64,000 bases of DNA from Corynebacterium kroppenstedtii (lineage in GTDB: Bacteria; Actinomycetota; Actinomycetes; Mycobacteriales; Mycobacteriaceae): contig NZ_CP069792.1 of assembly GCF_016894245.1 (NCBI RefSeq), positions 1,426,001 to 1,490,000 of the forward strand. Direction: 5' to 3'. Below the pieces are notes generated by a model. It was not told the DNA's origin, searched no databases, and was given only the letters and a program-made list of their open reading frames with translations. How positions within the stretch are numbered: position 1 is the stretch's first letter; every line of letters starts with the position of its first letter. Below, in pieces: positions 1 to 9,301 of this stretch. The translations under genes and the position numbers were made by a program.

Positions 1-1331
1 GAACGATATCCCACCAGGGCGTTACCCTGCCGTTCCACAATAGTTTTGCCTGCCACGCGCAAGCTCACGGCGTCGGCAATGGCTGTGGAGTCATCCCCAC
101 CGGTAGACACGGCATCACCCCTGGAAGCCCTATTGACTGGGATAGTTTTACCCGCCTCGCCCTTCTTAGTATCGACGACGCTAACGCCTCCCTTAACAGG
201 TACTAGAAGGTGATTATCGCCGACGACATCGCCAGTTCCTAACGCATCGGCAACAACAAACTGAACGGAAAGGTCCTCGGGGTCGAAGGCGTAAAGACGC
301 TCTCCATCCCACCAGAACATGTTGTGAGGGCCATCGTTAATAGCGGGTTCGAAGGTGTTCTTGGGTTTTCCCTTGCCAGCGGCATCCGCGTTAGCACGCT
401 TGTGGGCTTTGATTAGGGGGGATGGTTCGACAACCTGGGATGAGGTCACATGGCCTTTCTTATCAACGACGTCAATTCGGGGCGTAGGTGCGTCCACGTA
501 CACGGCCGCTTTGCTTTCACTAATGGCAACAATCTGCGCGGTGTCGGCACCTAGGTTGTACGACTTAATCATTTCAGGCTTGCGGGAATCATCCGGCACA
601 GCTTTCATCAGCCGGAACATAGCGTGGCCCTCGGTGTCTTTGTCGTCGGGACAATTTTCGACGACGGCGAGTAAGTCAGATCGGGTTAGTGCGGAACGGA
701 TAGTGCAATGGGGGAAGGGCTGCATATCAGGTTCGGCTTGGTCTTCGACATCGCCGAATTCAACTGTGCGCACGAGATCATTACGCCACAGTTCCATCCG
801 GGTAGGTGTGACGACACCGACGTTATCGTTGGAACGCACCATTGAGACGGGGCCCGAGTTCGCCGACTCCCGGCTATGCGAGTATTCACCAGTCGCGTCG
901 TCGAGAGAGCTGACTTCACCACAGCCCCCAGGACCTTTGAAGACGGGGATAATTTGAGAGAATGATGCCGTTATCCCGCAAAGGTTTTGGTTGCGGGTGT
1001 ATGACCACCGGACCGATCCTGTGGCTGGGTCCAGGCCTTCCACTTTTTTCTCTTCTGTTGCCACAACTGTCGGGCCGCTGACAACAGGGCCTTCAGGGGC
1101 GGGGCCGGAAATCTCGTGGGTCCACGTTCGGTGTAGTTGGGCGGGGACACTAGTGAGCTGGTCTTCAGCTTGGGGTGCGCTGTCCGCGGTGGAGAGGTGA
1201 GAATGACGGGCCTCAGATGTCACCCACACCCCGAGGAGCCACACGACCACAATGAGTGTGATTACAGCTACTGCGATCCGGTCAGTGCGCGTAGAACGTT
1301 CCGCCGGAACCCGGGGCCTGAAACTCTTCAT
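1..1331 (-). CDS. Membrane-anchored beta-propeller-like protein, Rv3212-like (3' end outside window)
   Basis: The frame reads from an ATG at 1331 leftward with no stop to base 1, so about 443 N-terminal residues are present and the C-terminus is cut off. A short basic N-terminus (MKSFRPRVPAERSTR) is followed by one hydrophobic segment at about residues 20-37, then an extracytoplasmic region with WTHEISGP, a GLDPATGSV element and a WSYTRNQNLCG stretch, which resemble blades of PQQ-type beta-propellers. Mycobacterial Rv3212, which sits beside the RhlE helicase gene, has the same layout and neighbourhood. Function is unknown; an envelope role is inference from the anchor. The gene is codirectional with rhlE downstream of it, about 108 bases away. 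Confidence 0.7.
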   Translation of the reverse strand, partial: MKSFRPRVPAERSTRTDRIAVAVITLIVVVWLLGVWVTSEARHSHLSTADSAPQAEDQLTSVPAQLHRTWTHEISGPAPEGPVVSGPTVVATEEKKVEGLDPATGSVRWSYTRNQNLCGITASFSQIIPVFKGPGGCGEVSSLDDATGEYSHSRESANSGPVSMVRSNDNVGVVTPTRMELWRNDLVRTVEFGDVEDQAEPDMQPFPHCTIRSALTRSDLLAVVENCPDDKDTEGHAMFRLMKAVPDDSRKPEMIKSYNLGADTAQIVAISESKAAVYVDAPTPRIDVVDKKGHVTSSQVVEPSPLIKAHKRANADAAGKGKPKNTFEPAINDGPHNMFWWDGERLYAFDPEDLSVQFVVADALGTGDVVGDNHLLVPVKGGVSVVDTKKGEAGKTIPVNRASRGDAVSTGGDDSTAIADAVSLRVAGKTIVERQGNALVGYR

Positions 1332-1439
1332 AAACTGTGACCTTACGTGTGATGTCAGCGCCACCCTCATTGGGCTTCACTGTTGCTTACGACAGTGCTT
1401 ACAACGTTTCATTGTCGAGCACGGCGGGGTGAATCGTTA

Positions 1440-3116
1440 TTAACGACGTTGCGACCGGGAGTGGGAATGCGAACGGGATCCGGACCGTGAACGACGCGAT
1501 CGCGACTCAGACCGTCGGTGGGGATCGCCTTGACGCCGGTTATCACGACGCGGGCGAGAGGCTCGCTTCGCGCTCTTCCTCTGCGGGCTCAGCGCCTTTG
1601 CGCCGCCATAGACCGGCCGGGATTCTCCGACACGTTCGTCAACGTCATCGGGAATGTCTAAAGCCTCACGCAACTCAGGTGACGTCGAAAACCACTCATC
1701 CAGTTCGCCGATGTTGAGGTCGAGTTCGTCATCGATGACTTTCCACTTGGCGACCTCATCCCAACCGACCAGGGTCACCGCTGTTCCGGTGTGCCCCGCG
1801 CGGCCAGTTCTGCCGATACGGTGCACATAGGTCATCGCGTCGTCCGGCACTTGATAGTTGATGACGTGGGTAACGTCGTCCACGTCGATGCCACGAGCTG
1901 CAACATCCGTCGCGACGAGAACCTCAATCTTCTTGCTGCGGAAGGCGTTAAGGGATTTTTCCCGCGCAGGCTGAGCCATATCGCCATGGACCGCGCCGAC
2001 GAGGAAACCACGTTGGGCGAGGTCATCGGCAACATCAGCGGCGGAGCGCTTGGTGCGCGTGAAAATGATGGTTCGGCCTCGATTATGCGCCTGCAAAATT
2101 GCGGACAAGGTGGCCAGCTTGTTGAGCTTATGATTCTTAAACGCCACTTGCTTCGTGGTCGTGTGCGTCGTCGAATCATCCGTACCCTCAGCGCGGATAT
2201 GCACAGGCTTATTCATAAAAGTCCTGGCCAAGGCCATGATTGGCGCTGGCATTGTCGCCGAGAACAACATCGTTTGGCGCTTCTCAGGAACCTGTTGAAG
2301 GATTTTCTCGATATCGGGAAGGAAACCGAGGTCAAGCATTTCGTCGGCTTCGTCGAGTACCAGAACAGCGACGTGGGAGAGGTTGAGCTCACGGTTCTTG
2401 CACAAATCCAGCAGTCGACCCGGTGTGCCGACGATGCAGTCTGTTCCCTCGCGGAGCTGTGCGATCTGCTTCTCAAAGGGATGGCCGCCACAAATCGTGG
2501 TCACGCGCAGTGAACGATGCTCCTCATTGAAATTGGCCAGATGCCTCGCGGCCAGAGTGAGGTCATCGGCAACCTGGTAGGCCAGCTCGCGGGTGGGGGC
2601 GACGACTAATGCTCTAGGCGTTCCGTCCAGCTCGGGGATGGCCGCGTCGTCAAAAATGCGATCAAGCAGTGGCACCCCGTATGCCAGCGTTTTCCCCATC
2701 CCGGTTCGCGCTTGTCCGATGAGGTCTTTACCGTCGAGGGCCAGAGGTAGAGTGAGCTCCTGGATAGCAAATGTGTGCGTGATACCGTGTTCGGCCAGCG
2801 CGTCGACGATTTCTGCCGCTACGCCGAGTTCCTCAAACGTCGGTGTTCCGGATTGCTCTGTTCCCGATTGCGCTGTTCCCCAGCGTGCGATGTCAATGGG
2901 CTGTGGTGTGGTGTTGGAAGCGGCTGCATTAACATTCGCGGTCACGTTATTGGGGTCGGGCGCGTCCTTGGGAGCGAAGGTGGCCGCGGGAGTGGTATTG
3001 TTCGTCCCTTGATTAGGTGATGTCGTCCGAGGCGCTGCCGAGCGTGATGAACGCCGGACAGCTCTCCGCCGTCGCGATGATGTACGTGTTTGCTGCGAAC
3101 GCCGCTTGTCCGTCAT
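1440..3116 (-). CDS. rhlE: DEAD-box ATP-dependent RNA helicase, RhlE-like
   Basis: Cytoplasmic RNA helicase that remodels RNA or RNP using ATP. All core motifs are visible: Q motif (IQELTLPLAL, about residue 119), Walker A ARTGMGKT (about 137), PTRELAYQV, VLDEADEML (about 253), LFSATMP, ARGIDVDDV and HRIGRTGRAG (about 436). Both ends are basic and low-complexity; the C-terminal tail is Arg/Ser-rich (SRSRRSRSGSRSHSHSRSQRR-like), typical of RNA-binding extensions. I chose the ATG at 3116 (MTDKRRSQQT), preceded by AGGATAACCACC; a longer frame reaches 3185 but adds residues with no family character. The gene is divergent from the DUF3107 gene, as in mycobacteria (Rv3211 region). The family assignment is firm; the RhlE subtype rests mostly on synteny. 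Confidence 0.93.
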   Translation of the reverse strand: MTDKRRSQQTRTSSRRRRAVRRSSRSAAPRTTSPNQGTNNTTPAATFAPKDAPDPNNVTANVNAAASNTTPQPIDIARWGTAQSGTEQSGTPTFEELGVAAEIVDALAEHGITHTFAIQELTLPLALDGKDLIGQARTGMGKTLAYGVPLLDRIFDDAAIPELDGTPRALVVAPTRELAYQVADDLTLAARHLANFNEEHRSLRVTTICGGHPFEKQIAQLREGTDCIVGTPGRLLDLCKNRELNLSHVAVLVLDEADEMLDLGFLPDIEKILQQVPEKRQTMLFSATMPAPIMALARTFMNKPVHIRAEGTDDSTTHTTTKQVAFKNHKLNKLATLSAILQAHNRGRTIIFTRTKRSAADVADDLAQRGFLVGAVHGDMAQPAREKSLNAFRSKKIEVLVATDVAARGIDVDDVTHVINYQVPDDAMTYVHRIGRTGRAGHTGTAVTLVGWDEVAKWKVIDDELDLNIGELDEWFSTSPELREALDIPDDVDERVGESRPVYGGAKALSPQRKSAKRASRPRRDNRRQGDPHRRSESRSRRSRSGSRSHSHSRSQRR

Positions 3117-3264
3117 GGTGGTTATCCTATCGTGGTGCCTACAATGGCCGGTGCTGGGCTGGTGAGGCGTGTTCGCATCTGCCAAAAATAGCCGTTATGG
3201 TGCTGTCCTGATCAGGTCATAGGCGCCATAGAGAAAACCCTGACGTTGATGATAAGGATTGATG

Positions 3265-3495
3265 ATGGAAATCAAGATTGGTTTTACAGATAACCCCCGT
3301 GAACTGGTCATTAATGCCAAGGGGAAAAAAGAAGAAATCACCAACACAATTAACGACGCCTTGTCCAAGCCGACGGATACCAGCGCTGTGTTGAGCATCG
3401 ATGATGCCAAAGGACACACCCATTTGATTCGCCGTGCCGCCATTGCCTACGTAGAAATCGGCACAGAGTCCGCCCGCCCCGTCGGCTTCGCGTAA
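3265..3495 (+). CDS. DUF3107 family protein
   Basis: Small protein of 76 residues beginning MEIKIGFTDNPREL and containing the DUF3107 features KEEITNTINDAL and a C-terminal AYVEIGTESARPVGF. It corresponds to mycobacterial Rv3208A (TB9.4), which lies in the same place. The function is not established. The start is chosen at the ATG at 3265 because AAGGA lies at 3254-3258 with six bases between; a second ATG at 3262 and a TTG at 3259 are in frame. It probably has its own promoter in the gap to rhlE. Confidence 0.88.
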   Translation: MEIKIGFTDNPRELVINAKGKKEEITNTINDALSKPTDTSAVLSIDDAKGHTHLIRRAAIAYVEIGTESARPVGFA

Positions 3496-3577
3496 ACAAC
3501 GTACCCGCTGTTTTACTATTCGCCCGCTGGCTTCGCGTTTCCGCCCCACGAGGTATCCCCTAAAGAGTCATTATCGA

Positions 3578-4624
3578 ATGAGCCACAACAACGACGTGCA
3601 CCGTGATCGCGCTAGTGCCGGTCGCGCTAACAACTCTGCTATCGACCCCGACGGCCCTGCGCCGATGACCCGTACCCCTTTGAGGAAGAAACGCCGGTCC
3701 GGGAGAGCCGCCCCTGCGGAATCCACACCAATCTTGCTCGCCCGTCGATGGGGCTGGGGCGCGCTAGTTATTCCTGTTGTCGCGGTACTTGTCCTGTGGT
3801 TGATTGTTGCTGCCATGACAGGGGTAGGGAACCCATTTCGCGCGTCGACAGTGCAAGATTCTCCCTTTAGCCAGGGTGATGGTGATGGGGCACAAGGCGA
3901 TGGCCCCCATGGGCTGGGTGATAATCCGGTTCCGTCCTCGCCAGAGGTAGAAAAAGGCCTGCAGAAGGAGTTGCCTAAAGGTGGCCCGTACACCGAGGCT
4001 GGTGAGGGGACGTACCGTGCGATCGGTAAACCTGGGATGAAGGTCGGCGAGGGTAAAACCAAACGTGTGAAATTTGTTATCGAGGCTGAAAATGGGCTCG
4101 ATACCAATAGTTACGGTGGGGACGACGCGATCTCGACGATGATAGATAGCACCCTTTCCGATCCTCGGAGCTGGACACACGATAAGAACATCGCGTTTGA
4201 ACACATCGATATCGATGATCCGACACAGTCGCCCGATCTGCGCATCCAGATTTCCAGTCCGGAAACAGCCCGCCAGGCATGTGGGGATAGCATCAAAATA
4301 GAAACAAGTTGTTTTACCGCGGCAGGTAATCGTGTTGTTCTCAATGAGGCCCGGTGGGTTGGTGGCTCTGGGGCTTTTAATGGGGATCTTGGTTCATATC
4401 GCGAATACATGATCAACCACGAGGTCGGGCACGGAATCGGCTACGCTCACCACAAAGCATGTGAAGACGATGGCGGTTTAGCGCCTATCATGATGCAGCA
4501 GACACTGGGGTTGGCTAATAACCCATTGCATAAGCTTGATAAAGAATCCGCCCAGGTGTACCCCGAGGACAATAAAGTCTGTAAATACAATGCATGGCCG
4601 TACCCGCAAGCGTCGAAATCGTAG
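3578..4624 (+). CDS. DUF3152 membrane-anchored metalloprotease-like protein
   Basis: 348-residue protein with a basic N-terminus (RKKRRSGR), one membrane segment at about residues 58-80 (PVVAVLVLWLIVAAMTG), a charged linker and an extracytoplasmic domain. That domain contains HEVGHGIGYAH at about 281, which fits the HExxHxxGxxH zinc site of metzincin-type peptidases, followed by PIMMQQT, which can serve as the Met-turn. DUF3152 proteins are conserved in Actinobacteria (Rv3207c neighbourhood) with no characterised substrate. Two Cys pairs (ACGDSIKIETSC and ACEDDGG/KVCKY) suggest exported disulfides. Proteolytic activity is inference from the motif. Confidence 0.87.
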   Translation: MSHNNDVHRDRASAGRANNSAIDPDGPAPMTRTPLRKKRRSGRAAPAESTPILLARRWGWGALVIPVVAVLVLWLIVAAMTGVGNPFRASTVQDSPFSQGDGDGAQGDGPHGLGDNPVPSSPEVEKGLQKELPKGGPYTEAGEGTYRAIGKPGMKVGEGKTKRVKFVIEAENGLDTNSYGGDDAISTMIDSTLSDPRSWTHDKNIAFEHIDIDDPTQSPDLRIQISSPETARQACGDSIKIETSCFTAAGNRVVLNEARWVGGSGAFNGDLGSYREYMINHEVGHGIGYAHHKACEDDGGLAPIMMQQTLGLANNPLHKLDKESAQVYPEDNKVCKYNAWPYPQASKS

Positions 4625-4660
4625 TGCGTAAGGGACAGAACGTACTTAAGGATGGAACCC

Positions 4661-5596
4661 ATGACTTCAGCGGAGCCGACACCACTTCATGACATGGCCC
4701 CACCGTCGGACCCCATCCTGATGGGCTTCCGGGCAGATCGCGGAACCCCCGAACTCTTGGGGCGCGAATGGGGGTACGGGTGGAAAGTTCAATCCGCCGT
4801 TCTTCGACGCGCACACCATGCGGATACGGCAATTTGGTCGGCGAAAATGCGCCACAAATTGAAGCCATCGGGGATTGGCGTCGTCCGCCCACTGAGCTCC
4901 TCTGATGGACGCTACATCCTCGGAGGGTGGCACGCGGATACATGGGTACAGGGGCACCCCGCTCCGCGGTTTGATGAAATCGCCGCCGCATCGCTTCTGC
5001 TGTCGGAATCGATCGACCAGGCGATGGGGGTGGGCGGAAACAACCGTTTCAGCGAGAACCCACTCCCGCAGATTGACCTCGACGAACGCCCGTGGACAAC
5101 GCAACACCTCTTCGCCGCAGCCGATCAGGCGGCGTTTTCCGAGGACCCATCGCAGGTGATCGCGCCGGGGCTCGACGTCTCCGCAGTGGCGAGTTCTACC
5201 GTTGCTCAGGCATTGGAGTTGGCGTCCTCGGTGGCGGCATTGCGTGACGAAGTGCAGGCTCCGAACCGCGTGGTGTCCTCCGACATGGTCGGGACGACGG
5301 TGTTTGATGGTTCCTCCCCGGCCGTTGTGACCGAGATTCCGCCGGTGTTTCATCCGCATGCGTGGCCCGTTGCGTTGACCGTCGTCGACGGGATGGCCTG
5401 GGGAAATGCCGACGACGGTTTAGCAGCGCGGTGGTCACACCTGCCGGACTTCGACGAAATGATGGTTCGCGCGGTGCTCTATCGGTTGTTCGTCCACGCG
5501 CTGCATCCCGATGCTAAGGAGAGCTCACTGGTGGGGTTGGGACGCATGGTTGAGGTCGTCCGTGCGCGTCGCGGTTCTGGGGCGCGCACGTCGTAG
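4661..5596 (+). CDS. TIGR02569 family protein
   Basis: About 311 residues matching the actinobacterial TIGR02569 family, with no transmembrane segment or signal peptide. Recognisable parts are LGREWGYGWKVQSAVLRR, GRYILGGWHADTWVQG and the conserved C-terminal RAVLYRLFVHALHP. The family always lies near adnA/adnB and is fold-related to small kinases or phosphotransferases only by remote similarity, so no reaction is assigned. The start is the ATG at 4661, with AAGGA at 4648-4652; an ATG at 4652 overlaps that ribosome site and is unlikely. Confidence 0.82.
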   Translation: MTSAEPTPLHDMAPPSDPILMGFRADRGTPELLGREWGYGWKVQSAVLRRAHHADTAIWSAKMRHKLKPSGIGVVRPLSSSDGRYILGGWHADTWVQGHPAPRFDEIAAASLLLSESIDQAMGVGGNNRFSENPLPQIDLDERPWTTQHLFAAADQAAFSEDPSQVIAPGLDVSAVASSTVAQALELASSVAALRDEVQAPNRVVSSDMVGTTVFDGSSPAVVTEIPPVFHPHAWPVALTVVDGMAWGNADDGLAARWSHLPDFDEMMVRAVLYRLFVHALHPDAKESSLVGLGRMVEVVRARRGSGARTS

Positions 5597-5679
5597 GGCA
5601 GCGGTTGCGTCGAGCGTTTCTAGGTGACGTGAACGAAAAATGATCTAGCGTGTCCTAGCCAAGTGCAATAATCAGCACC

Positions 5680-8600
5680 ATGTTGACATCGACGCCTACA
5701 CGGAGACCGCTCCACATCCACCCGACTAAAGAAACTGCCGCTCACACTGAATTCCAGTGGCAGGGGATAGCGTCGGACGTTATCAACTTAGCAGGCTCTT
5801 CATCAGGGACGTTTGTGGTAAAAGGTGGACCTGGTGCCGGGCGTTCGTCGTTTTTACGGGATGTTGCCCGGGCGGAGATCATGTCCGGCACAAATCCGGA
5901 TTCGATCTTATTTCTCACTGCGTCGAAAGAGGCTGCTGTACAGACTAATCGGTGGCTTTTAAGTGCAATCGAACAAGAGTTCGATAATGATATTGCGATA
6001 GAGAGAGTGTTTTCCGGCTTGATCGCCCGGTCAGTGCACTCGTTTGCTTTTGCTGTATTACGCCATCAAGCGGCGCATACACCGGGAGCGCTTGCTCCGC
6101 GCTTATTAACAGGTGCAGAACATGACTCTCTGGTTCGTGACATGCTCCGTGAGCACAGCGAAAGAGGGGCGGATATATGGCCAGAGCGGTTGCGGTCTGC
6201 TCTGACAACTCTTGGTTTTGCCCGTCAGCTCCGTGACTTTTTGCTACGTGTAGCTGAGCGGGGGTGTACGTCGGAGGAACTTCGGCAGTATGGCCAGGGC
6301 TGTTCTCGTGATGAATGGAGTGCTGCCGCTGACTTTTACGATGAGTATCGAGCCACGGCTCGTCTCATGGGGTCGAATGCTCTTAACGCCTCAGAGCTCG
6401 TCCGTGCTGCAGTTGATGCCCTGGACAGTGATGAAGAATTAGCAGAGTCGTTAAACTTCGATGTCATTCTTATCGACGATTCCCAGTTCTTCGATCCTCT
6501 GTCGTCAGAGCTGGTGGAACGTTTCCGATCTCGTGCGCGACTAACGCTAGTTGCTAGCGAGCAATCGGAGTCAGTGTTTCGATTTCGTGGTGGCAGCACG
6601 ACGTACGCGGACAAGCTGGCGAAAACAGAAAATACTATCCATTTGTCGGGGACCAAACGACTGGCTCCTCCGGTAGCCGAACTGGCTGCCCGCGTAGCCG
6701 ACGCGACGCGCCACCCCGAAAGCTTAAGGTGGGCGAAAGAAATCCGGCATCAGGACGCCGAGCGGTTATCCGACCATAGTGCCGAATTCGGTGAGGCCGA
6801 TGTGCGGGTTCTTGTTTCACCATCTGCGGAGGTCGCTGCGGTGGTGGATCGCGTTCGGCGCGCCCATATCGTCGATAATGTTCAGTGGAAAGACATTGCC
6901 GTTATTGTTCGTTCAAAGAGTCAAGCTGCACCGATGAGGCGGGGGCTATTGGCGGCGGGGGTGCCAGTAGCTGATGATCCCACGGAGATTGTCTTGTTGG
7001 AACAACCGATGGTTCGGGCAATTCTGCAAGCGGTCAGGTGCGCGGTTGGTGAAGACCTTACAAACGACGAGCTAGAGCGACTGGTCCTCAGCCCGATCGG
7101 TGGCGGGGACCCAATTACCTTCCGCTGTATTTTGCGCGGTCTTCGTCGTGGGTTCATGAAAGTTGAGTTTGATAATCCCGTAAGAGCGGCTGAGCTGACG
7201 GCCATAACTACGACCGACGATGAAGATTACGGCCGCTCGGTTTTTCGCGCGATTGATGCCCTGCGGTTCATTCTCTTAGGCGGTGAGCTTATTGATCTCA
7301 CAGAGAACCTCACTGCCCGGGAAAAAGATCTGATCATGCGGGTGCGCAGCGTCATTCAAGCTGGTCAGGAAGCCTTCTATGGCGGTGAGAGTGTTGAGGC
7401 AATCTTGTGGGCGGTATGGGATGCAGCTGGTTTGTCGGAAGCGTTGGCTAATCAATCGCTACGGGGCGGTGCTGTGGGATCGATGGCCGACCAGCATTTG
7501 GACGCTGTCATGTCTTTATTTGATGCCGCTGGGGATTATGTTGAACGTCATCCACACAGCACGATAACCTCGTTCGTTCGATTTATCGTGGAACAAGAAT
7601 TACCGACGGGGGCTCGTGATAGACGTGGTCCGGTTCGAGAAGCGGTCGACGTGTCTCCGGCCCACGCCACCGTAGGAAAAGAGTGGGATACCGTCGTCGT
7701 TGCTGGTTTACAGGAAGATGTATGGCCGTCGCTGTCCGAGACGGGAACTATCTTTCGGCAAGAAGAATTTGTTGATTTTTTGGATCGTGGTGTCGAACCG
7801 GGCCGTCCCGAGAATAGGCGTGGCCGGTATGACGATCGCTTGGCTGAAGAGCGCCGCCTGTTCTTGGTAGCAGTGACACGCGCACGCCGATCCTTGCTGG
7901 TGACAGCTGTAGGACCTCATGTCTCAGACGACGGAACAGTTGATAGCGACGCAGATATACGCTCCCGGTTCTTGGAAGAGCTTGCAGGCGATCAAGCTTT
8001 AGCGAGTTCGCACGGTGAGCCCGATGCTGAGTCCTCTGATAGTGCTGACTTACGAGCTCTTACAAGCAGCGGTGGGTCGCAGACTCAGTCCCCGCTGTCA
8101 GTACTTCCAGAGTGCGAATTTCCACGAGTTCTATCACCGGATTCCCTCATCGCCGAACTTAGGCGTGTAGTTGAGTCTGAGGACTCGTCTGGTCATGAGC
8201 GACACCATGCTGCTCGGCAGCTAGCCCGTCTGGCTTTAGCGGCGGGTGACGCACCTTCTAGGGAATCGGTGATCACAGCAGCCAACCCTGATCATTGGTG
8301 GGGTGCTCAGGAGTTATCGACGACTAAGAATCTGCATGACCCCGAGACTGCGTACTTTATTAGTCCATCTCAGGTGGAAAGATACCTCGAATGCCCGCTT
8401 GAGGCTTTTCTACAGAGTGTCGAAACCGCAGGCCGCGATACTACTGCAACTCTGCTAGGTACATTAACCCACATGGCGGCTGAGGCTATGGAGCGCGGGG
8501 TCGATGAGGGGGACGTTCGCGATGTCTTTTTAGCGACAGTACCTCGTCTTTTAGGGACTCTCACGTGGAAAAAGCACGATCAAATCGATAAGTGGACGGA

Positions 8601-9207
8601 CATGTTCGACCGTCTGGTGGAAAAGCTACATCTTCGATATGCGGCTGTAACCGGCCACGCAGAGGTTGAACAAGTAATTGAGTCCCGGATCGGCCAGACA
8701 AGCTCAGGCGACGATGTCTATGTCAGAGGGAAAATTGATCGTCTCGAGATCAGTGACGTTGGAAAGTACTACATTATCGATTTCAAAACAGGCAATCAGG
8801 TAGCAAAGGATATACCTGATAATCCACAACTCAAGACTTATCAGACCGCGGTGGCCAAATCGATAGATCCGCAGAATACTCCCTCCAGCTCTGTGTCCTC
8901 CCTGTCTTCTTCTCGTATGTCGGAGGAATGCTCAGCGGACAATTGTTTGGCAGGCGCGGAACTTATTTACCCTCATAAAAATCCGCGGAAGCCTACTGTC
9001 CAGGATCCGTTGACAAACGACGATGTTGACGGATGGGCTAGCCAGCTCGTTGATCTTGCACTTGTTATGGCGGGCCCGCACTTCGCTGGCAGTTCTGATT
9101 CTCAACCAGATCAGAACTCTCGCGCTCGTTCCCTTAGCCGTGTGCTGGTCAGAAAATCCGCATTGGCCCCGAGTTTCTCCTCGTCGAATATCGAAGACGC
9201 GGATTAG
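5680..9207 (+). CDS. adnA: AdnA subunit of the AdnAB helicase-nuclease
   Basis: One half of the actinobacterial AdnAB heterodimer, which resects double-strand DNA breaks before RecA-dependent repair. The order is an N-terminal UvrD-type motor and a C-terminal RecB-family nuclease. The motor is degenerate: Walker A reads GGPGAGRSS (about residue 50) with Arg in place of the Lys, and Walker B reads IDDSQ (about 265) instead of DExQ. The nuclease is intact, with GTLTHMA (about 930), GKIDRLE (about 1017) and IDFKTG (about 1033). A first cluster-type cysteine is present in ECPLEAFLQ (about 904), but no CxxC partners are seen at the C-terminus. At 1175 residues it is slightly longer than mycobacterial AdnA. 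adnB follows after a gap under 100 bases and the pair is probably one transcript. Confidence 0.92.
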   Translation: MLTSTPTRRPLHIHPTKETAAHTEFQWQGIASDVINLAGSSSGTFVVKGGPGAGRSSFLRDVARAEIMSGTNPDSILFLTASKEAAVQTNRWLLSAIEQEFDNDIAIERVFSGLIARSVHSFAFAVLRHQAAHTPGALAPRLLTGAEHDSLVRDMLREHSERGADIWPERLRSALTTLGFARQLRDFLLRVAERGCTSEELRQYGQGCSRDEWSAAADFYDEYRATARLMGSNALNASELVRAAVDALDSDEELAESLNFDVILIDDSQFFDPLSSELVERFRSRARLTLVASEQSESVFRFRGGSTTYADKLAKTENTIHLSGTKRLAPPVAELAARVADATRHPESLRWAKEIRHQDAERLSDHSAEFGEADVRVLVSPSAEVAAVVDRVRRAHIVDNVQWKDIAVIVRSKSQAAPMRRGLLAAGVPVADDPTEIVLLEQPMVRAILQAVRCAVGEDLTNDELERLVLSPIGGGDPITFRCILRGLRRGFMKVEFDNPVRAAELTAITTTDDEDYGRSVFRAIDALRFILLGGELIDLTENLTAREKDLIMRVRSVIQAGQEAFYGGESVEAILWAVWDAAGLSEALANQSLRGGAVGSMADQHLDAVMSLFDAAGDYVERHPHSTITSFVRFIVEQELPTGARDRRGPVREAVDVSPAHATVGKEWDTVVVAGLQEDVWPSLSETGTIFRQEEFVDFLDRGVEPGRPENRRGRYDDRLAEERRLFLVAVTRARRSLLVTAVGPHVSDDGTVDSDADIRSRFLEELAGDQALASSHGEPDAESSDSADLRALTSSGGSQTQSPLSVLPECEFPRVLSPDSLIAELRRVVESEDSSGHERHHAARQLARLALAAGDAPSRESVITAANPDHWWGAQELSTTKNLHDPETAYFISPSQVERYLECPLEAFLQSVETAGRDTTATLLGTLTHMAAEAMERGVDEGDVRDVFLATVPRLLGTLTWKKHDQIDKWTDMFDRLVEKLHLRYAAVTGHAEVEQVIESRIGQTSSGDDVYVRGKIDRLEISDVGKYYIIDFKTGNQVAKDIPDNPQLKTYQTAVAKSIDPQNTPSSSVSSLSSSRMSEECSADNCLAGAELIYPHKNPRKPTVQDPLTNDDVDGWASQLVDLALVMAGPHFAGSSDSQPDQNSRARSLSRVLVRKSALAPSFSSSNIEDAD

Positions 9208-9301
9208 CTCGATTCCGAGGTCTACGTTTTCGATGCCTAGCACCATTTTCCATCAACCATATTTATGAACACCGTTGGTAAAGAGATTGGATGATATCCC
9301 C

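Noticed and set aside
1791..2513. 240-codon frame on the plus strand opposite the RNA helicase
   Set aside because: Exactly antisense to the conserved helicase core with no family motif; a shadow of its codon bias.
5680..9207. adnA as a pseudogene because of the Walker A change
   Set aside because: The frame is intact, the nuclease motifs are kept and the AdnA motor is known to be dispensable.
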